Made by a program: the position numbers and the translations under genes. Below the pieces are notes generated by a model. That model was not told the origin of the DNA. It saw only the letters and a list, made by a program, of their open reading frames with translations, and searched no databases. This document shows positions 62,194 through 64,000 of a DNA stretch of 64,000 bases, piece after piece. Every line of letters begins with the position of its first letter. The first letter of the stretch is position 1. Origin of the DNA: an uncultured Nostocoides sp. (lineage in GTDB: Bacteria; Actinomycetota; Actinomycetes; Actinomycetales; Dermatophilaceae); NCBI GenBank assembly GCA_937873315.1, contig CALMQX010000034.1, positions 62,001 to 126,000 on the forward strand, given 5' to 3'.

Positions 62194-62399
62194 CCAGCAC
62201 GTCTGCGCACTTGCGGGTCGATTGGCCGCACTGCGATGCCCGGGGCCTCTGTGCCGAGGTGCTGCCCGAACTCATTCACGTCGATGAATGGGGATATCCG
62301 GTGATCGTGGGCGGGGTGACACCGGAGCTACGCCAGAGCGCGAAGGAAGCTGTCCTGGTGTGCCCCAAGCGGGCCCTGCGGCTGCTGCGCGACGGCTAG
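62190..62399 (+). CDS. Small ferredoxin
   Basis: 69 residues. WPHCDARGLCAEVLPELIHVDEWGYPVI and AVLVCPKRALRL match the single-cluster actinobacterial ferredoxins (CxxxxxC and a distant CP), which hold a 3Fe-4S or incomplete 4Fe-4S cluster. It overlaps the NuoF-like gene by 4 bp and probably exchanges electrons with it. Confidence 0.88.
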   Translation: MTSTSAHLRVDWPHCDARGLCAEVLPELIHVDEWGYPVIVGGVTPELRQSAKEAVLVCPKRALRLLRDG

Positions 62400-62467
62400 T
62401 CCGCCGCGCTTGCGCCCCACCCGCGCGTCAATCCTTCCCGCTTACGCCCCAACTCTTCTCCCAGACG

Positions 62468-62563
62468 CCTCAACTTTCCCGCCGCATGCCGGAAACCCTT
62501 GGTTGGGGCCGCTTGTAAGGGGCCCCAACCAAGGGTTTCCCTCCTCAGGCGGGAAAGTTGAGG
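62468..62563. repeat. Nested 96-bp palindrome after the ferredoxin gene
   Basis: Outer arms CCTCAACTTTCCCGCC (62468-62483) and its exact inverse (62548-62563), then 7-base internal loops, then inner 20-bp perfect arms (62491-62510 and 62521-62540) around a 10-base loop. It lies 68 bp past the redox operon in the 258-bp gap before the SIMPL gene. It may be a strong terminator, but it is longer than needed for one. I see nothing else in the gap besides the octamer at 62640-62647. Confidence 0.75.
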
Positions 62564-62657
62564 CAGGTGGGACTCGGAGAGGCCCCGCGCAGGCGGCTGG
62601 CCCTGCCAGCCTGCTGGCCGGATGGAACCTCCCCGAGGTGTATGCCGTCAGACCCCT

Positions 62658-63434
62658 ATGACTACGACAACCGCAGTTCGCTCGTTGCTCATCGCCGCAC
62701 TCGCGGCCATCGCCTTGCTCATCGGCTTCCTCTTGGCGTCCGGCGGCCTCGCCCGCGCCACCAACGCCTCGGCAGCAGTTGCTCCGGTCGATCAGGGAGC
62801 CACCACACCACCGGGGATCACCGTCACCGGCACCTCCACGGCGACCGGAACGCCCGACACCCTGCGCCTCGACCTCGGGGTATCGGTGACCAAGGGCACC
62901 GTCGCCGAAGCCATGACCGCCGCGAATTCGGCCATGACCTCGGTGCAGAAGGCATTGCGCGACAACGGCGTTGACGCCAAAGATCTGAAGTCCAATGCCC
63001 TCTCCGTGCAGCCGCAGTACGAGTACCCCACATCAGGGGTGCAACGACTCACGGGCTACACCGTGACGCAGGGCGTCCTCGCGACCATTCGGAAGGTGGA
63101 TGAGGCTGGCCGGGTCATCGACGCCGCCACCAAGGCAGGCGGCGATGCCACCGTCGTGAACAGCATCGGCCTGGACGTCGACGACCCGGAGGGTGTGCTG
63201 GCCTCGGCCCGAGGCGCTGCCATCGAGAACGCCAAGGCAAAGGCGATGGCGTATGCCGACGCGGCTGGCCGGTCGGTTGGTCAGGTGCTCGCCATCACCG
63301 AAACCTCGGCACCGGTGGCCACCAACCCAATGGCGTATGCCGCCCGCGACTCGGTCGCCGGCAGCGCCGTCCCGATCTCCGCAGGCTCACAGGAGTACGC
63401 GGTCTCGGTGACCGTCACCTTCGCGCTCGGCTAG
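62658..63434 (+). CDS. SIMPL (DUF541) domain secreted/anchored protein
   Basis: 258 residues. An N-terminal helix (SLLIAALAAIALLIGFLLASGG) exports or anchors it. The SIMPL domain shows ITVTGTSTATGTPDTLRLDLGVSVTKGTVAEAM, NALSVQPQYEYPTSGVQRLTGYTVTQGVLATIRKV and ARGAAIENAKAKAMAYADAAG. Members are linked to oxidative stress defence or envelope functions without a known activity. ATG 62658 gives a clean signal. Confidence 0.85.
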   Translation: MTTTTAVRSLLIAALAAIALLIGFLLASGGLARATNASAAVAPVDQGATTPPGITVTGTSTATGTPDTLRLDLGVSVTKGTVAEAMTAANSAMTSVQKALRDNGVDAKDLKSNALSVQPQYEYPTSGVQRLTGYTVTQGVLATIRKVDEAGRVIDAATKAGGDATVVNSIGLDVDDPEGVLASARGAAIENAKAKAMAYADAAGRSVGQVLAITETSAPVATNPMAYAARDSVAGSAVPISAGSQEYAVSVTVTFALG

Positions 63435-63451
63435 GTCCTTTCCACGAACAT

Positions 63452-63487
63452 ACAGTTGGCCCCCGGCGAGCGCCGGGGGCCAACTGT
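63452..63487. terminator. Perfect 16-bp hairpin between SIMPL and tRNA genes
   Basis: ACAGTTGGCCCCCGGC (63452-63467) and its exact inverse (63472-63487) around GAGC. It lies between convergent units, 17 bp after the SIMPL stop and 4 bp past the tRNA 3' end, so it probably terminates both. No U-tract. Confidence 0.65.
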
Positions 63488-63491
63488 GCAG

Positions 63492-63565
63492 AGCCGCTTG
63501 TCGGAATCGAACCGACGACCTATTCATTACGAGTGAATCGCTCTGGCCGACTGAGCTAAAGCGGC
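63492..63565 (-). tRNA. tRNA-Thr (anticodon CGT)
   Basis: A 74-base cloverleaf on the minus strand: acceptor GCCGCTT/AAGCGGC with discriminator T, D arm GCTC/GAGC, anticodon stem ATTCA/TGAAT with loop CTCGTAA (anticodon CGT, reads ACG), variable AGGTC, T arm GTCGG-TTCGATT-CCGAC. CCA is not encoded. Confidence 0.96.
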
Positions 63566-63669
63566 ACGCACCACGAGGGTGCCGCACGAGTATACGAAAC
63601 CCACCGCGCAGGCGCGAACCGTCAGCACCCCCCGGTCGACTCCAGGCACTGGGATACCGTGGATACGCC

Positions 63670-64000
63670 ATGAGTGAGATCAGCCCCGACCCGGCAGCCG
63701 CCACCCCGCCCGATGACGCGGCCCGGGACCCCCGGGACCCCCAGGACACGCGGGACACGCAGGGCAGCCACAGCACGCCGGGCGTACCCACGCCCCGGCG
63801 GAGCAAGGTCGTTCCCGCGACGGTCGCGCTCACCGCTGCCGCAGCCGCCATCGCGCTAGCCGTGATCCCCGGGTCTTCCACCCCCGGCTCGACTCCCGGC
63901 GGCTCGCCCACCTCGACTTCGACCACCTCCACAGGCCAGGCCACCCCCGGCAGCCTGCCCAGCCCCAAGGCTGAACTCCTCGCGCTCGCCCGACGCGACC
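63670..64000 (+). CDS. Single-pass membrane protein, start only (unidentified)
   Basis: Open frame from ATG 63670 to the window edge, about 110 residues. The first ~45 are hydrophilic with a DPRDPQDTRDTQ run. Residues ~47-66 (VVPATVALTAAAAAIALAVIPG) are one membrane helix. A Ser/Thr/Gly/Pro-rich linker follows, and PSPKAELLALARRD begins the next domain. TACCGT (63655-63660) lies 9 bases before the ATG. The functional domain is outside, so I cannot name it. Confidence 0.7.
   Translation, partial: MSEISPDPAAATPPDDAARDPRDPQDTRDTQGSHSTPGVPTPRRSKVVPATVALTAAAAAIALAVIPGSSTPGSTPGGSPTSTSTTSTGQATPGSLPSPKAELLALARRD

Noticed and set aside
63492..63565. tRNA-Thr as an integration site for a mobile element
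   Set aside because: No integrase, no repeated tRNA 3' end and no prophage-like genes are visible in the window.

Overview
This window looks like a chromosomal stretch of a high-G+C (roughly two-thirds G+C by eye) actinobacterium, probably a member of the Micrococcales near Intrasporangiaceae/Dermatophilaceae. The clues are a mycothione reductase, the 32-residue actinobacterial ribosomal protein bS22, a BldC-type regulator, a FolB-FolK fusion, HEGGH-type FtsH, many apparently leaderless genes, and a gene order (men / ccs-res / rex-hemD; nad-pan; fol-ftsH-hpt-tilS-dacB-ppa) that I remember from other actinobacteria. The genus-level placement is inference.

Layout. 1-10.9 kb: menaquinone synthesis (menD partial, menC, menB, menE, menA) mixed with mycothione reductase, a TetR/SRPBCC pair and a WXG-like hydrolase pair. 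10.9-15.8 kb: a tightly overlapping minus-strand operon for cytochrome c maturation (resA-ccdA-resB-ccsB). 15.8-21.5 kb: MarR, a HemD fused to a CobA-like domain, rex with its own Rex operator, glutaredoxin, acyltransferase, epimerase. 21.6-30.3 kb: bS22, BldC, an AcuC-type deacetylase, two GNATs, proC, proline dehydrogenase, an ABC exporter with TetR, a TIM-barrel isomerase, ppx. 30.3-33.4 kb: a cysteine-rich protein, methyltransferase, ctlX and an Lrp regulator. 33.4-45 kb: nadC-nadB-panC-DUF2520, an orphan NuoD-like gene, a DUF559 nuclease bracketed by 59-bp repeats, then DUF3180-folBK-folP-folE-ftsH. 45.1-48.8 kb: an accessory signalling locus made of a small secreted two-cysteine peptide, a degenerate kinase core, a two-module membrane histidine kinase and a divergent LuxR response regulator, lying between ftsH and hpt. 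48.8-53.6 kb: hpt, tilS, a DUF2342 metalloprotease, dacB, ppa. 53.6-55.8 kb: a drug exporter with TetR. 55.8-62.4 kb: an OmpR-type two-component system beside an ApbE / ferric-reductase-like / NuoF-like / ferredoxin redox operon. 62.4-64 kb: a SIMPL protein, tRNA-Thr(CGT) and the start of an unidentified membrane protein.

How the parts fit. Quinone, cytochrome c, haem-branch and Rex redox-control genes form a respiratory block. NAD, pantothenate and folate genes form a cofactor block. The most interesting accessory items are the peptide/kinase locus, the repeat-bracketed DUF559 gene, the orphan NuoD-like protein with a substituted quinone site, and an octamer (GTATGCCG/CGGCATAC) that recurs about once per 1.1 kb on both strands, in all reading frames and between genes. 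No stretch longer than 300 bp lacks a gene. The two largest gaps (7496-7747 and 62400-62657) hold hairpins described below. I saw no insertion sequence, integrase, CRISPR array, rRNA or riboswitch.
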